From: Allobosea sp. UNC402CLCol
GTDB taxonomy: Bacteria > Pseudomonadota > Alphaproteobacteria > Rhizobiales > Beijerinckiaceae
DNA: 64,000 nucleotides
Direction of reading: 5' to 3'
Assembly: GCF_000745475.1 (NCBI RefSeq)
Contig: NZ_KN050692.1
Coordinates: forward strand, 699,955 to 763,954
Every line of letters begins with the position of its first letter. Positions within the stretch are counted from its first letter, which is position 1. The notes under the pieces were generated by a model that worked only from the letters and a program-made list of their open reading frames with translations, did not search any database and had not been told where the DNA came from. Positions 1 to 8,401 of the stretch are shown here, piece after piece. Made by a program: the position numbers and the translations under genes.

Positions 1-2652
1 AAGCGCGTCATCCAGTTCGCCAAGCAGGGCTACAAGGACATCTCCTTCGACACCTATGACACCGATTGGGATTCCGACGCCTATCTCACCGTCTCCGGCC
101 AGAACTCGAACAACTCGGTCTCGCTGACCGACGACTTCCTGCGCGCCGTCGAGAACGACAATGACTGGAACCTGACCGCCCGTACCACCGGCAAGGTCCA
201 CAAGACGCTGAAGGCCCGCGACCTCTGGGAGAAGATCGGCTACGCCGCCTGGGCCTCGGCCGATCCCGGCCTGCACTTCAACTCGACGATGAACGACTGG
301 CACACCTGCCCGGCTTCCGGCCGGATCCGGGCGTCCAATCCGTGCTCGGAGTACATGTTCCTCGACGACACCGCCTGCAACCTGGCCTCGGCCAACCTGC
401 TGCAGTTCTACGACACCGAAACCAAGAGCTTCGACGTCGCGGCCTATGAGCATCTCTGCCGGCTCTGGACCGTCGTGCTCGAGATCTCGGTGACGATGGC
501 GCAGTTCCCGAGCCGCGAGATCGCCGAGCTCTCCTACGAGTACCGCACGCTCGGCCTCGGCTACGCCAATATCGGCGGCCTGCTGATGACCATGGGCCTC
601 GGCTACGACTCGGACGAGGGTCGTGCGCTCGCCGGTGCGCTCACCGCGATCATGACCGGCGTCGCCTATGCGACCTCGGCCGAGATGGCCGGCGAGCTCG
701 GCCCCTTCCCCGGCTACAAGAAGAACGCCAGCCACATGCTGCGCGTCATCCGCAACCACCGCACCGCGGCCCATGGCCTCGCCGACGGCTATGAGGGCCT
801 GAGCGTCACCCCGGTCCCGCTCGACCACGCAACCCTCGCCCGCCTCGGCGGCTCGGCCGTCACCATGGCGGAGCGCTCCCGCATCGTCTGGGACGAGGCG
901 CTGGAGCAAGGCAAGCGCTACGGCTATCGCAATGCCCAGGCGACCGTGATCGCACCGACTGGCACGATCGGCCTCGTCATGGATTGCGACACCACCGGCA
1001 TCGAGCCCGATTTCGCGCTGGTGAAGTTCAAGAAGCTCGCCGGCGGCGGCTACTTCAAGATCATCAACCGCGCCGTTCCGGATGCGCTGCGCGCGCTCGG
1101 CTACCGCGAGGCGGATATCGCCGAGATCGAGGCCTATGCCGTCGGCCATGGCTCGATGAAGCAGGCGCCGGGCGTCAACCCCTCGACGCTGCGCGCCAAG
1201 GGCTTCACCGACGAGAAGATCGAGGCGATCGAGAAGGGCTTGAAGAGCGCCTTCGACATCAAGTTCGTCTTCAACAAGTGGACGCTGGGCGAGGATTTCC
1301 TCACCGGCACCCTCAAGGTCCCGGCCGAGAAGCTCAACGACATGTCGTTCGAGCTTCTGCCCTTCCTCGGCTTCACCAAGGCCGAGATCGAGGCCGCCAA
1401 CGTCCATGTCTGCGGCGCGATGACCCTGGAAGGCGCCCCGCACCTGAAGACCGAGCACTACAACGTCTTCGATTGCGCCAATCCCTGCGGCCGCATCGGC
1501 AAGCGCTATCTCTCGGTCGAGAGCCATATCCGCATGATGGCGGCCGCCCAGCCCTTCATCTCGGGGGCGATCTCCAAGACCATCAACATGCCGAACGAGG
1601 CGACGGTCGAGGACTGCAAGAGCGCCTATATGCTCTCGTGGAAGCTGGCGCTGAAGGCGAACGCCCTCTATCGCGACGGTTCCAAGCTCTCGCAGCCGCT
1701 GAACTCGGCGCTGATCTCGGACGATGACGACGAGGCAGACGACGCGGTCGAGACGCTGGTCGCCCAGCCGATGGCGGCGCGCGCCACCCAGATCTCGGAG
1801 AAGATCGTCGAGCGCATCGTCGAGCGCATCGAGCGCAAGCGCGAGCGCGAGAAGCTACCGGATCGCCGCACCGGCTACATCCAGAAGGCCACGGTCGGCG
1901 GCCACAAGGTCTATGTCCACACCGGCGAGTATTCGGACGGGCGCCTCGGCGAGATCTTCATCGACATGCACAAGGAGGGCGCGGCCTTCCGGGCGATGAT
2001 GAACAACTTCGCCATCGCGGTCTCGCTCGGCCTGCAATACGGCGTGCCGCTGGAAGAGTATGTCGAGGCCTTCACCTTCACCCGCTTCGAGCCCTCGGGC
2101 TTCGTTGCCGGCAACCAGTCGATCAAGAACGCGACCTCGATCCTCGACTACGTCTTCCGCGAGCTCGCGATCTCCTATCTCGGCCGCAACGACCTCGCCC
2201 ATGTCGATCCCAGCGAGATCGGCCATGACGTGATGGGCGGCGGCGTCGGCCAGGACAAGGCGCCGGATGCGGCACCGATCACCTCGACCCCCCTCGCCTC
2301 GACCGGCTTCCGCCGCGGCAAGCCGATGAACCTGCTCGCCATCCAGGGCGGCGGCCAGGGAAGCCATGCTGCGAACGACGCGGTCGCCCGCTCGGTCGCC
2401 TCCACGACCGGCCTCGCCACCGCCGGCGCCACGGCTCTGAAGGAGGAGCCGGAAACCTATGGCGAGGCGGAAATGGCCAAGCTCGGCTTCGCCGCTCCGG
2501 CAGCCCAGCCGACGGCCTCCGAGCGGCGCGCCGAAGCGATCATGAAGGGTTATGTCGGCGACTCGTGCGGCGAATGCGGCAACTTCACCCTGGTCCGCAA
2601 CGGCACCTGCCTGAAGTGCAACACGTGCGGGAGCACGACCGGCTGTAGCTAG
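1..2652 (+). CDS. nrdJ: Adenosylcobalamin-dependent (class II) ribonucleotide reductase, 5' end outside window
   Basis: Reduces ribonucleotides to deoxyribonucleotides with B12 as radical source. The reading frame is open from base 1, so the N-terminal part lies outside; 883 residues are visible. Seen: the redox cysteine in HTCPASG (about bases 307-309), the active-site NPCSE with the thiyl-radical Cys and the conserved Asn and Glu (about 337-351), a charged linker rich in Glu/Arg (about 1795-1860), a domain of the kind found at the C-terminus of these reductases, and a final zinc ribbon with CxxC pairs in CGECGNF and LKCNTCG, ending in TGCS. That ribbon is typical of alphaproteobacterial NrdJ. 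No truncation or frameshift is seen at the 3' end. It is followed by a perfect hairpin and then by the defence island. Confidence 0.97.
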   Translation, partial: KRVIQFAKQGYKDISFDTYDTDWDSDAYLTVSGQNSNNSVSLTDDFLRAVENDNDWNLTARTTGKVHKTLKARDLWEKIGYAAWASADPGLHFNSTMNDWHTCPASGRIRASNPCSEYMFLDDTACNLASANLLQFYDTETKSFDVAAYEHLCRLWTVVLEISVTMAQFPSREIAELSYEYRTLGLGYANIGGLLMTMGLGYDSDEGRALAGALTAIMTGVAYATSAEMAGELGPFPGYKKNASHMLRVIRNHRTAAHGLADGYEGLSVTPVPLDHATLARLGGSAVTMAERSRIVWDEALEQGKRYGYRNAQATVIAPTGTIGLVMDCDTTGIEPDFALVKFKKLAGGGYFKIINRAVPDALRALGYREADIAEIEAYAVGHGSMKQAPGVNPSTLRAKGFTDEKIEAIEKGLKSAFDIKFVFNKWTLGEDFLTGTLKVPAEKLNDMSFELLPFLGFTKAEIEAANVHVCGAMTLEGAPHLKTEHYNVFDCANPCGRIGKRYLSVESHIRMMAAAQPFISGAISKTINMPNEATVEDCKSAYMLSWKLALKANALYRDGSKLSQPLNSALISDDDDEADDAVETLVAQPMAARATQISEKIVERIVERIERKREREKLPDRRTGYIQKATVGGHKVYVHTGEYSDGRLGEIFIDMHKEGAAFRAMMNNFAIAVSLGLQYGVPLEEYVEAFTFTRFEPSGFVAGNQSIKNATSILDYVFRELAISYLGRNDLAHVDPSEIGHDVMGGGVGQDKAPDAAPITSTPLASTGFRRGKPMNLLAIQGGGQGSHAANDAVARSVASTTGLATAGATALKEEPETYGEAEMAKLGFAAPAAQPTASERRAEAIMKGYVGDSCGECGNFTLVRNGTCLKCNTCGSTTGCS

Positions 2653-2753
2653 TTACTCCGTGTATTGATTGTTGTAGGCGCTCCGGAAGTTTGGTCTGAA
2701 TCCACCCAAAGTGCGCCTCGATGCACCCGGAAGTCTGCCTCACCCAAGAAAGA

Positions 2754-2777
2754 GCCCGCCGCTGACCAGCGGCGGGC
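2754..2777 (+). terminator. Hairpin after nrdJ, probable transcription terminator
   Basis: GCCCGCCGCT (2754-2763) pairs perfectly with AGCGGCGGGC (2768-2777) around a GACC loop, 100 bases after the nrdJ stop. The left side is preceded by an A-rich stretch (AAGAAAGA), but the right side has no T tract, so on the + strand it is an incomplete intrinsic terminator. On the minus strand it would be followed by CTTTCTT. The missing T tract could mark the place where foreign DNA joined the nrdJ locus; this is inference. Confidence 0.6.
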
Positions 2778-2855
2778 ACCAGGCCTAAAACGAACGGATT
2801 TATTAGCGCGACGATGAAGCCGATCGCCCCTCGCGGGCCGCATCAGGAGGCCGAG

Positions 2856-3062
2856 ATGGCGAAGAACACTGGTGATGGATTTCGACGGGGAGCGGTGAAC
2901 TCACGCACGCAGTTCCAGCGTGCTGATGGCCAATGGCAGAAGCGCGACGAGAGCACGGGGCACCTGATGGGCGTGAAGCAGTCGCCCGGCCCATGGAAGG
3001 GCGTGGCCAAGGAGCCGGACGGTCGAGACACCCCGAAGTCACCTGAGAACTGGGACAAGTAA
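2856..3062 (+). CDS. Small basic protein of unknown function, defence-island associated
   Basis: 68 residues. Start chosen at 2856 because AGGAGG lies at 2845-2850, close upstream; an in-frame ATG at 2814 has no such site. The protein begins MAKNTGDGFRRGAV and is polar and basic with no membrane segment or HTH. I recognise the style from small uncharacterised bacterial proteins that begin MAKNTGKG and are rich in KRDxSTGxFM, but I know no function. It ends 47 bases before the ImmA/IrrE start and is probably co-transcribed with it. It does not look like the HTH repressor that normally accompanies a CapP-type peptidase. Confidence 0.75.
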   Translation: MAKNTGDGFRRGAVNSRTQFQRADGQWQKRDESTGHLMGVKQSPGPWKGVAKEPDGRDTPKSPENWDK

Positions 3063-3109
3063 GCGTCCAGTTATCGTTGCAGGCGGCCTTCTTCGCGAAG
3101 GGATGGATC

Positions 3110-3784
3110 ATGACTGCCCATGCCTTCAGCGATAGGAAGGTGCCTTATCGCTCCGCACGCCAGATCAAAGGCACCGTTCGAGGTCTGCTCGATCGATGTG
3201 GGATGCAGGGGCTGCTTTCAATCGACATCGTTCGGCTGATCGAGGGATATCTCAAGCCCAAGCTGGAAGGCGGCCTCAAGATCGAATTGTATGATCAGGT
3301 CAAAGGCCAGCCGCCGGCTTACGTGTCGTACGGACCGCTGACGCTTCATGTGGATCGGGAGATTTGGGGAGACGCCAGGCAAGGCGAACCCGGTGCTCGA
3401 TACATCCTTGCCCATGAAGTCGGTCATATCGTCATGCATAAGCATCATTACCTCGGCTATTCGTTCGGCGAGGGCTCGCAGTTGAAGGCCCCGCCGGAAG
3501 AGGAAAGGGCCGAGTGGCAGGCCGACGTCTTCGGACACTTCCTGATGGTGACGGATAACGCCTTGATCGAAGATGCTCCGCTGCTTCACAAGGCAGCGGA
3601 CATAGGGGCGCCGATCTGGGTCTTGGCAAACGTTCAGCGATATGATGCCGCCCGCGACATCTTCGTCTTCATCGCCGGCCCGGCGTACGCCGGCGACCCC
3701 TGTGGTGGTTGCGGGAACTTCAGCCTTTCGCATCAGGGCGTCGAGTTGAAATGCGAGACCTGCGGGTGGAAGGTCGGCGTTTAG
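3110..3784 (+). CDS. ImmA/IrrE-family zinc metallopeptidase with a C-terminal NrdJ-like zinc ribbon
   Basis: 224 residues from the ATG at 3110, which has AAGGGA at 3099-3104; a TTG at 3077 is possible but poorer. Seen: HEVGH at residues 102-106 as the zinc and catalytic motif, then AEWQADVFGHFL, which supplies the usual third ligand region. ImmA/IrrE proteins cleave or relieve HTH repressors, and a relative (CapP) with its repressor CapH controls some CBASS operons. Here no HTH domain is fused and none is adjacent. Unusual: residues 196-219 form a zinc ribbon (C198, C201, C215, C218) that matches the C-terminus of the neighbouring NrdJ (pattern GDxCGxCGNF...LKCxTCG). The role of the ribbon is unknown; substrate recognition is one possibility. 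Confidence 0.88.
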   Translation: MTAHAFSDRKVPYRSARQIKGTVRGLLDRCGMQGLLSIDIVRLIEGYLKPKLEGGLKIELYDQVKGQPPAYVSYGPLTLHVDREIWGDARQGEPGARYILAHEVGHIVMHKHHYLGYSFGEGSQLKAPPEEERAEWQADVFGHFLMVTDNALIEDAPLLHKAADIGAPIWVLANVQRYDAARDIFVFIAGPAYAGDPCGGCGNFSLSHQGVELKCETCGWKVGV

Positions 3785-3820
3785 AGAGCCGAACCCGGTG
3801 ATTCGAGCCCCAACCGAAAC

Positions 3821-4762
3821 ATGGACGCGCCAACACACCCCCGAGAACTGTCGAGCATGCTGGTTCAATTGGGGGGCAATCGCTGGCTCGACGCGTCATT
3901 CGTTGACAATGCGATCTGCCGGAGTTGCCCCGTTCCATTGCAACCCGGTATCCGGCTCATCATCAGGATATCCCAGAACAGCAGCCTGTTGATCGACGCG
4001 GTCGTCCGGCTTCTCGCGTACGGGAACCAGCTCGCCGAGCGTGGCGTGCTGGTGACGATCGACTTCGAGGGCGGCCTGGAAAAGACCATGGGCTATCTTG
4101 ATCGGGTCGGCTTCTTCGATCACCTCGATGACCGCGTGACGGTCCTGCCCGCCCGCCCCGAGGTGTCTGGGGCCCTGATGTTCGGCGGCGGCAATGACGG
4201 CCTAGTGGAGATCGGAGCGGTCCGGAGCGGCATCGATCGCTTGCCGTTGCTCGATCGATTGGTGGAAGCGGTCCGCATCTCGTGTTCGGGGAGGTCGGAC
4301 TTCGCCGCGTTCGAAGACGCGATGTCGACGATCCTTTCCGAGCTGATCGACAACGTCTACGAGCACGGAGGCGCGTCGGCCACGGGTCATGCAGCTCTCC
4401 AACGCTACAGTGGAAGCAAGTCCGTGCGCGTCGTGGTTTCGGATGACGGTGACGGACTGATGCAGACGATCCGCCCTGCCCTGGGTCGGCGCGATCCGCG
4501 CTTCATCTCTCTCGGGGACGCCGACCTGCTCATCGAGATGTTCAGGGACGGGCTGTCGCGCATCGACGACCGCAAGCGCGGCAACGGGCTGAAGGGATGT
4601 GCGGCGAAAGCGATACGCTTCAACGCGAAGCTCGAAGTCCGCCTGGCGAGCCAGCGTGTGTCGCTCGTTCCCGTCGACGGGAGCTATGGCAACGCTTATA
4701 CGACGACCGGTCTTATGCCGCTGAAAGGCACGCACATCGCTTTTGTCCTCCCACTTGTTTAA
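3821..4762 (+). CDS. GHKL-fold ATP-binding protein, partner of the downstream STAS-like protein
   Basis: 313 residues. The C-terminal half is a histidine-kinase-like ATPase: N box ILSELIDNVYEHG (171-183), G1 box SDDGDG (207-212) and G2 box RGNGLKG (253-259). There is no phospho-acceptor His domain, receiver domain or membrane segment. The N-terminal half (about 45-115) has alternating hydrophobic strands and a YLDRVGFFDHL stretch, like the STAS-type domains seen in soluble ATP-binding proteins paired with DUF4325 proteins. It lies 36 bases after the ImmA/IrrE gene and 45 bases before the STAS-like gene on the same strand. By analogy with SpoIIAB/RsbW it may bind or phosphorylate its STAS partner (inference). 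The start has no clear ribosome-binding site; ATG at 3857 is an alternative. Confidence 0.85.
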   Translation: MDAPTHPRELSSMLVQLGGNRWLDASFVDNAICRSCPVPLQPGIRLIIRISQNSSLLIDAVVRLLAYGNQLAERGVLVTIDFEGGLEKTMGYLDRVGFFDHLDDRVTVLPARPEVSGALMFGGGNDGLVEIGAVRSGIDRLPLLDRLVEAVRISCSGRSDFAAFEDAMSTILSELIDNVYEHGGASATGHAALQRYSGSKSVRVVVSDDGDGLMQTIRPALGRRDPRFISLGDADLLIEMFRDGLSRIDDRKRGNGLKGCAAKAIRFNAKLEVRLASQRVSLVPVDGSYGNAYTTTGLMPLKGTHIAFVLPLV

Positions 4763-4784
4763 TATTGGTCACGCTGCTTAAATG

Positions 4785-4818
4785 ATTCGGATGATCCAGG
4801 TGCCCCAATGATCCGAAT
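4785..4818. promoter_or_regulatory. 8-bp inverted repeat spanning the start codon of the STAS-like gene
   Basis: ATTCGGAT (4785-4792) and ATCCGAAT (4811-4818) are exact reverse complements 18 bases apart, with the ATG at 4808 in the loop. In mRNA this could hide the start codon; in DNA it could be an operator. Either role is inference. Confidence 0.35.
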
Positions 4819-5341
4819 AGTCGATCTCATGCCCCGCCCCGAGGGGTGGGGACGAGCGATGGGTCGAGAGGTTTTTACGAAACTCCTCGACCAAGTCGAT
4901 CGCAATCCGGACCAGACCGTTTTCGCCATCTCTTTCGCTGGCGTGAAGCGCGTCGATTTCTCGTTCTCGTCGGAAACGGTCGTCGAGCTCGCGCGCCGGT
5001 TCCGGGGACGCAAGGGTTTTTATCTGCTCGACATCGGTGTTCCCGAGATAGAGGAGAACGTCGACGCCGCGGCTTTGCGGGTCGATCAGCCCCTGCTCGT
5101 TGTAGATGCAAAAGGTCAACATTTCATAGGCTTGGAGCCGACCGTTGGCACGAAGGAAGCACTAGCGATCGTTGTCGCCCGCCCCCAGGCGAGAGCATCG
5201 GACATAGCCGAGGCGATCCAGGTCTCGGTCGCCAACGCTTCCATGAAGCTGAAGCAGCTCTGGAATACGGGCTTCCTTCTCCGGAGGGAATCCGTCGCGG
5301 ACACCGGCGGCGTCGAATTCGTCTACCACCGGATCGCATAA
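4808..5341 (+). CDS. STAS-like (DUF4325-type) protein with a C-terminal winged-helix domain
   Basis: 177 residues. Residues 1-108 resemble the DUF4325 STAS-like fold: alternating strands and helices, with FSFSSE at 51-56 at the position of the conserved 'DFS..FADE' element. Residues 115-177 look like a winged helix: helix RASDIAEAI (129-137), a recognition helix (about 140-157) and a wing ending VEFVYHRI. Together with the GHKL ATPase just upstream this makes a partner-switch pair whose output could be DNA binding. The gene ends 109 bases before the CD-NTase start, and the gap holds a promoter with an inverted repeat. Control of the CBASS operon is therefore a reasonable hypothesis, not a demonstrated fact. 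No RNA-binding or enzymatic motif is seen. Confidence 0.8.
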   Translation: MIRIVDLMPRPEGWGRAMGREVFTKLLDQVDRNPDQTVFAISFAGVKRVDFSFSSETVVELARRFRGRKGFYLLDIGVPEIEENVDAAALRVDQPLLVVDAKGQHFIGLEPTVGTKEALAIVVARPQARASDIAEAIQVSVANASMKLKQLWNTGFLLRRESVADTGGVEFVYHRIA

Positions 5342-5370
5342 CCCCTTCCCCGCAAAAGGTTAACCAGATC

Positions 5371-5413
5371 TTGACATCGTTGTTATGATCACCCATAAAT
5401 GCAATAATTTATG
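5371..5413 (+). promoter_or_regulatory. Promoter of the CBASS operon with an overlapping inverted repeat
   Basis: TTGACA (5371-5376) is a consensus -35. After 17 bases comes CATAAA (5394-5399) as -10. The -10 lies inside an inverted repeat, CATAAAT (5394-5400) and ATTTATG (5407-5413), 6 bases apart, so a bound dimer would block RNA polymerase. The CD-NTase start is 38 bases further on. Confidence 0.6.
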
Positions 5414-5450
5414 CAGATTGGCGATCGAGCCAAAATCGGTGGGGAACATC

Positions 5451-6650
5451 ATGATCGTCGATCAGCGTTCGGTTTTCCGGAAGGCCTATCTCGTCAACCT
5501 TCTCACGCGGCTTTGCGCAGAGCTCGACATTCCCGAAGGGCGCCTCCGTCAGGCGCAGGAGCGCTATGAAGGCGCCGCGGAGTGGCTCGCGGCCGGGGAA
5601 CACTTCCTGCTCCGGGAGCTTTCGATCTACTTGCAAGGGTCGACCGCGCTGGGCACGTCGGTTAAGCCGATCGGGCGCAACGAGCACGATGTTGATCTCG
5701 TCGCGTTCATGCCGGCCGGCAGGACCGACCTCACTCCGGCTTTCGTCAAGGCGGTCGTCGGAGACCGCCTCAAGGCGAACGCCATCTATGCAAGGCTGCT
5801 GGAGGAGAAGTGCCGCTGCTGGCGTCTCGTCTATGCCAATGAGTTCCATCTCGACATCACCCCGGCGATCCTCAACTCGCGCTGCCGCGATGGTGGCGAA
5901 TTTGTTCCGGACCGGTCGTTACGCGAGTGGAAGGGGAGCAATCCCCGCGGCTATCGCCGCGCCTTCGAGCGGCGCGCGGCCCTGGTACCTCGCTTGCGCG
6001 TCACCAGGGCCTTCGACGACTCCGCCCACGCCCGGGCGGACATCGAGCCGTTCCCGACGACGGCCAGCGGTCGCAACCTCCTGTGCAATATCGTTCAGGT
6101 CGCGAAGCGGCACCGCGACGTCCATTTCGATGGTCGCGACCCCGCCCTGACGCCGATCTCGGTGATCCTGACCACGTTGTTGGCATGGAGCTACGAGGCC
6201 TGCGTCGCGGCGGCGGTCTACGACACCGAGTTCGACCTGATGATCGCGGTCCTGCGCCGCATGCCGGACTTCATCCGGACCACGTTGCCGGACGGATCGC
6301 CCGGCTACTGGATCCCGAACGAGACGACCCTCGACGAGAACTTCGCCGAACGCTGGAACGACGACCCTCGGCGGGCGCGGGCCTTCTACACCTGGCACAC
6401 CAAGGCGCTTGCCGACATGGAAGGGCTCGCGCTCACCGAGGGCACCGACCGCGTGCGGAACCATATGGAGGATGCCTTCGGCCCCCGCCCGGTGGAGCGG
6501 GCCTTCGCCACATTGGACCGGGAGGTCGCCACCGCGCGCGGCTCGGGCGTGCTGCGAGTGGCTCCGTTGGTCGGAGTGACGACCGCCCCTGCGGTTGCTG
6601 CGGCAGTCCCCGTGCGAGCCAACACGTTCTTCGGGCGGGACTGCCGTTGA
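5451..6650 (+). CDS. CBASS cGAS/DncV-like nucleotidyltransferase (CD-NTase, CdnG-like)
   Basis: 399 residues from the ATG at 5451, which has GGTGGGGA upstream; an ATG at 5385 lies inside the promoter and is unlikely. Makes a cyclic oligonucleotide alarm signal on phage infection. Seen: the nucleotide-binding GS at residues 63-64 in QGSTALGTS, and the metal-binding triad D80 and D82 (HDVDLV) with D135 (HLDITPA). Assignment to clade G rests on the Cap5-type partner, as described for the Asticcacaulis CdnG-Cap5 system that uses 3',2'-cGAMP; the product here is not proven. The C-terminus reads NTFFGRDCR and lacks the terminal Gly expected when an E2 conjugates the enzyme. It overlaps the next gene by 4 bases. 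Confidence 0.92.
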   Translation: MIVDQRSVFRKAYLVNLLTRLCAELDIPEGRLRQAQERYEGAAEWLAAGEHFLLRELSIYLQGSTALGTSVKPIGRNEHDVDLVAFMPAGRTDLTPAFVKAVVGDRLKANAIYARLLEEKCRCWRLVYANEFHLDITPAILNSRCRDGGEFVPDRSLREWKGSNPRGYRRAFERRAALVPRLRVTRAFDDSAHARADIEPFPTTASGRNLLCNIVQVAKRHRDVHFDGRDPALTPISVILTTLLAWSYEACVAAAVYDTEFDLMIAVLRRMPDFIRTTLPDGSPGYWIPNETTLDENFAERWNDDPRRARAFYTWHTKALADMEGLALTEGTDRVRNHMEDAFGPRPVERAFATLDREVATARGSGVLRVAPLVGVTTAPAVAAAVPVRANTFFGRDCR

Positions 6651-7141
6651 GCATCCCCGTCCATCCCCGCGAGCTCACCCTGTCGCAGCAACTCGTGAAC
6701 CTGCGCTCGAACCCGCTGAGCGTAGGCGACGGCGGGATTGCCGGAGGGGAATTGGTCTGGCGCTTCAGGGCCTCCCCTTCGCCCGTCTCGCGCGTCTACG
6801 ATCTCCGACTGACTTATGTGGAAGCGGAAGCGCCCAAGATTTTCGTCGATGAGCCTGACCTGACATTGCTCGCGAACGGGGTTCGCATCCCGCATCTCTA
6901 CTCGGAGCGCCCGGCCCGCCTCTGCCTGTACCTGCCCGAAGCCTATGAATGGCGTTCCAGCATGTTGCTCGACCGCACGATGGTGCCGTGGGCGATCCTG
7001 TGGCTCTGGTATTTCGAGGACTGGCTCGCGACTGGTGAATGGCGCGGCGGAGGGGTCCATGTGTCGGAGGGCGAGCCGGGCGTGGTTGGCCGCCATATTC
7101 GGCGGGCCCTTGTTGCGAAGCGCCGGACGGAGGCTGCATAG
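6647..7141 (+). CDS. CBASS E2-like conjugating protein (type II-short, no E1)
   Basis: 164 residues from a TTG at 6647 that overlaps the CD-NTase stop. Earlier in-frame codons lie inside the CD-NTase gene. The C-terminal half carries the signature I associate with the short CBASS E2 proteins: RLCLYLP, then [17 protein letters not shown] and EWRGGG. Cys93 in RLCLYLP is the only cysteine and is the candidate catalytic residue. In type II-short CBASS the E2 primes or regulates the CD-NTase by a ubiquitin-like reaction. No E1 or JAB gene is present here. It is followed 2 bases later by the effector, so the three genes form one translationally coupled operon. Confidence 0.85.
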   Translation: MSIPVHPRELTLSQQLVNLRSNPLSVGDGGIAGGELVWRFRASPSPVSRVYDLRLTYVEAEAPKIFVDEPDLTLLANGVRIPHLYSERPARLCLYLPEAYEWRSSMLLDRTMVPWAILWLWYFEDWLATGEWRGGGVHVSEGEPGVVGRHIRRALVAKRRTEAA

Positions 7142-7143
7142 CT

Positions 7144-8301
7144 ATGGCCGGAACGAAAATCGATCCGAAGGTCCAGTACGCGCTGTGGGCAAGATCGGCC
7201 GGGCGTTGCCAGTATCGTGGCTGCAACGAGAGCCAGGTCGGGGATCTGCTCGCCGGGAAGACGATGGGCAAGTTCGGCTTCGTCGCCCATGTCATCGGCG
7301 ACGAACCGAAGGGCAAGACCGGCAAGGGCGGGCCGCGCTACGATCCGGTTCGTTCGGCAGCTCTCGCGGGCGACATCCGGAACCTGATGCTGCTCTGCGG
7401 CCGGCACCACAAGCTCGTGGACGTCGACGCCAAGGACGATCATCCCGAAGCGGTCCTGCTCGCCATGAAGGATGAGCATGAGCGGCGGATCGAGATCCAG
7501 ACCTCGATTCTGCCTGATCGTGCCTCGCACGTGTTGAGGTTCGGTGCCAACATCGGTTCGAACCAGGCGCTGGTATCCCGGCAGGACATCTTCGATGCAA
7601 TGATTCCCGAGAGGTACCCGGACAACGACGGGCGTCCCATCGACCTCGACATGCCGGGCTTTTCGTTTGAGGACACCGAGCCCGCCTATTGGCATGGACT
7701 GCAATCCAACATGCGTCGCCAGTTCGCCGATCAGGTCAGGGGACGCATCGAGCGGCAGGAGATCCGCCATCTCAGCGTGTTCGCCCTCGCCCCGATGCCG
7801 CTGCTGATCGAGCTCGGCCGGATGCTCGGCGAGATCGTCAAGGTTTCCGTCTACCAGCGACACCGCGAGCCGGAGACATGGAAGTGGCAGTCGGATAAGT
7901 CGCCCATCGAGTTCGTTATCGGTGAGCCGACCGCTGCCACAGGGACAACGGTGGCCTTGAAGCTCGGTGTCAGCGCCACCGTGAACGACGAACGCATTGA
8001 GGCGGTCCTCGGCGCAAGCATACCGATCTGGTCCGTCACGGCGGCCGCGCCCGGGAACGACGTCATGCGGCGCCCGGAGGATCTTGCCGCCTATCGGAAA
8101 AACCTCCGGGGCTTGTACGACCGCATCAAGGCCGTTCATGGCGAGAATGCCATGATTCATGTCTTTCCAGCGGTCCCTGTATCCGTTGCGGTCGAAACCG
8201 GGCGCGTGTGGACGCCCAAAGCGGACCTGCCGCTGCTGATTTATGACCAAAACCGCAAGAGCGGTGGCTTCTTTCCCGCAGTCGAGATCAGACACGTCTG
8301 A
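7144..8301 (+). CDS. cap5: CBASS effector, HNH endonuclease-SAVED fusion (Cap5 type)
   Basis: 385 residues. GGAGG lies at the proper distance before the ATG. The N-terminal domain is an HNH nuclease with zinc ligands in CQYRGC (C22, C27), H49 in AHVIG, N80 and the H88-H89 pair in CGRHHKLVD. From about residue 170 the sequence is compatible with a SAVED domain, which binds the cyclic nucleotide and triggers oligomerisation and DNA cleavage in the Cap5 family, killing the infected cell. It is the last gene of the operon and converges on the next operon; 82 bases separate the two stops. Confidence 0.9.
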   Translation: MAGTKIDPKVQYALWARSAGRCQYRGCNESQVGDLLAGKTMGKFGFVAHVIGDEPKGKTGKGGPRYDPVRSAALAGDIRNLMLLCGRHHKLVDVDAKDDHPEAVLLAMKDEHERRIEIQTSILPDRASHVLRFGANIGSNQALVSRQDIFDAMIPERYPDNDGRPIDLDMPGFSFEDTEPAYWHGLQSNMRRQFADQVRGRIERQEIRHLSVFALAPMPLLIELGRMLGEIVKVSVYQRHREPETWKWQSDKSPIEFVIGEPTAATGTTVALKLGVSATVNDERIEAVLGASIPIWSVTAAAPGNDVMRRPEDLAAYRKNLRGLYDRIKAVHGENAMIHVFPAVPVSVAVETGRVWTPKADLPLLIYDQNRKSGGFFPAVEIRHV

Positions 8302-8383
8302 ATGACGACAAGGATCGCAGTGGCTGCCTGGGAATAAGGCTCGTCCGCCAGTCTCCTGTATCGACGCTGTGACCAAAGGGTCG

Positions 8384-8401
8384 TCAGCCGTTTTCGGCTG
8401 A
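8384..8401. terminator. Small hairpin between convergent operons
   Basis: TCAGCCG (8384-8390) pairs with CGGCTGA (8395-8401) around TTTT. It overlaps the last codons of the minus-strand gene and has no T tract on either side, so a role in termination is uncertain. Confidence 0.25.

Noticed and set aside
5927-6646. Open frame extending the E2-like protein to about 400 residues
   Set aside because: This part lies inside the CD-NTase gene in another frame and has no domain; only the codons from 6647 on match the E2 family.
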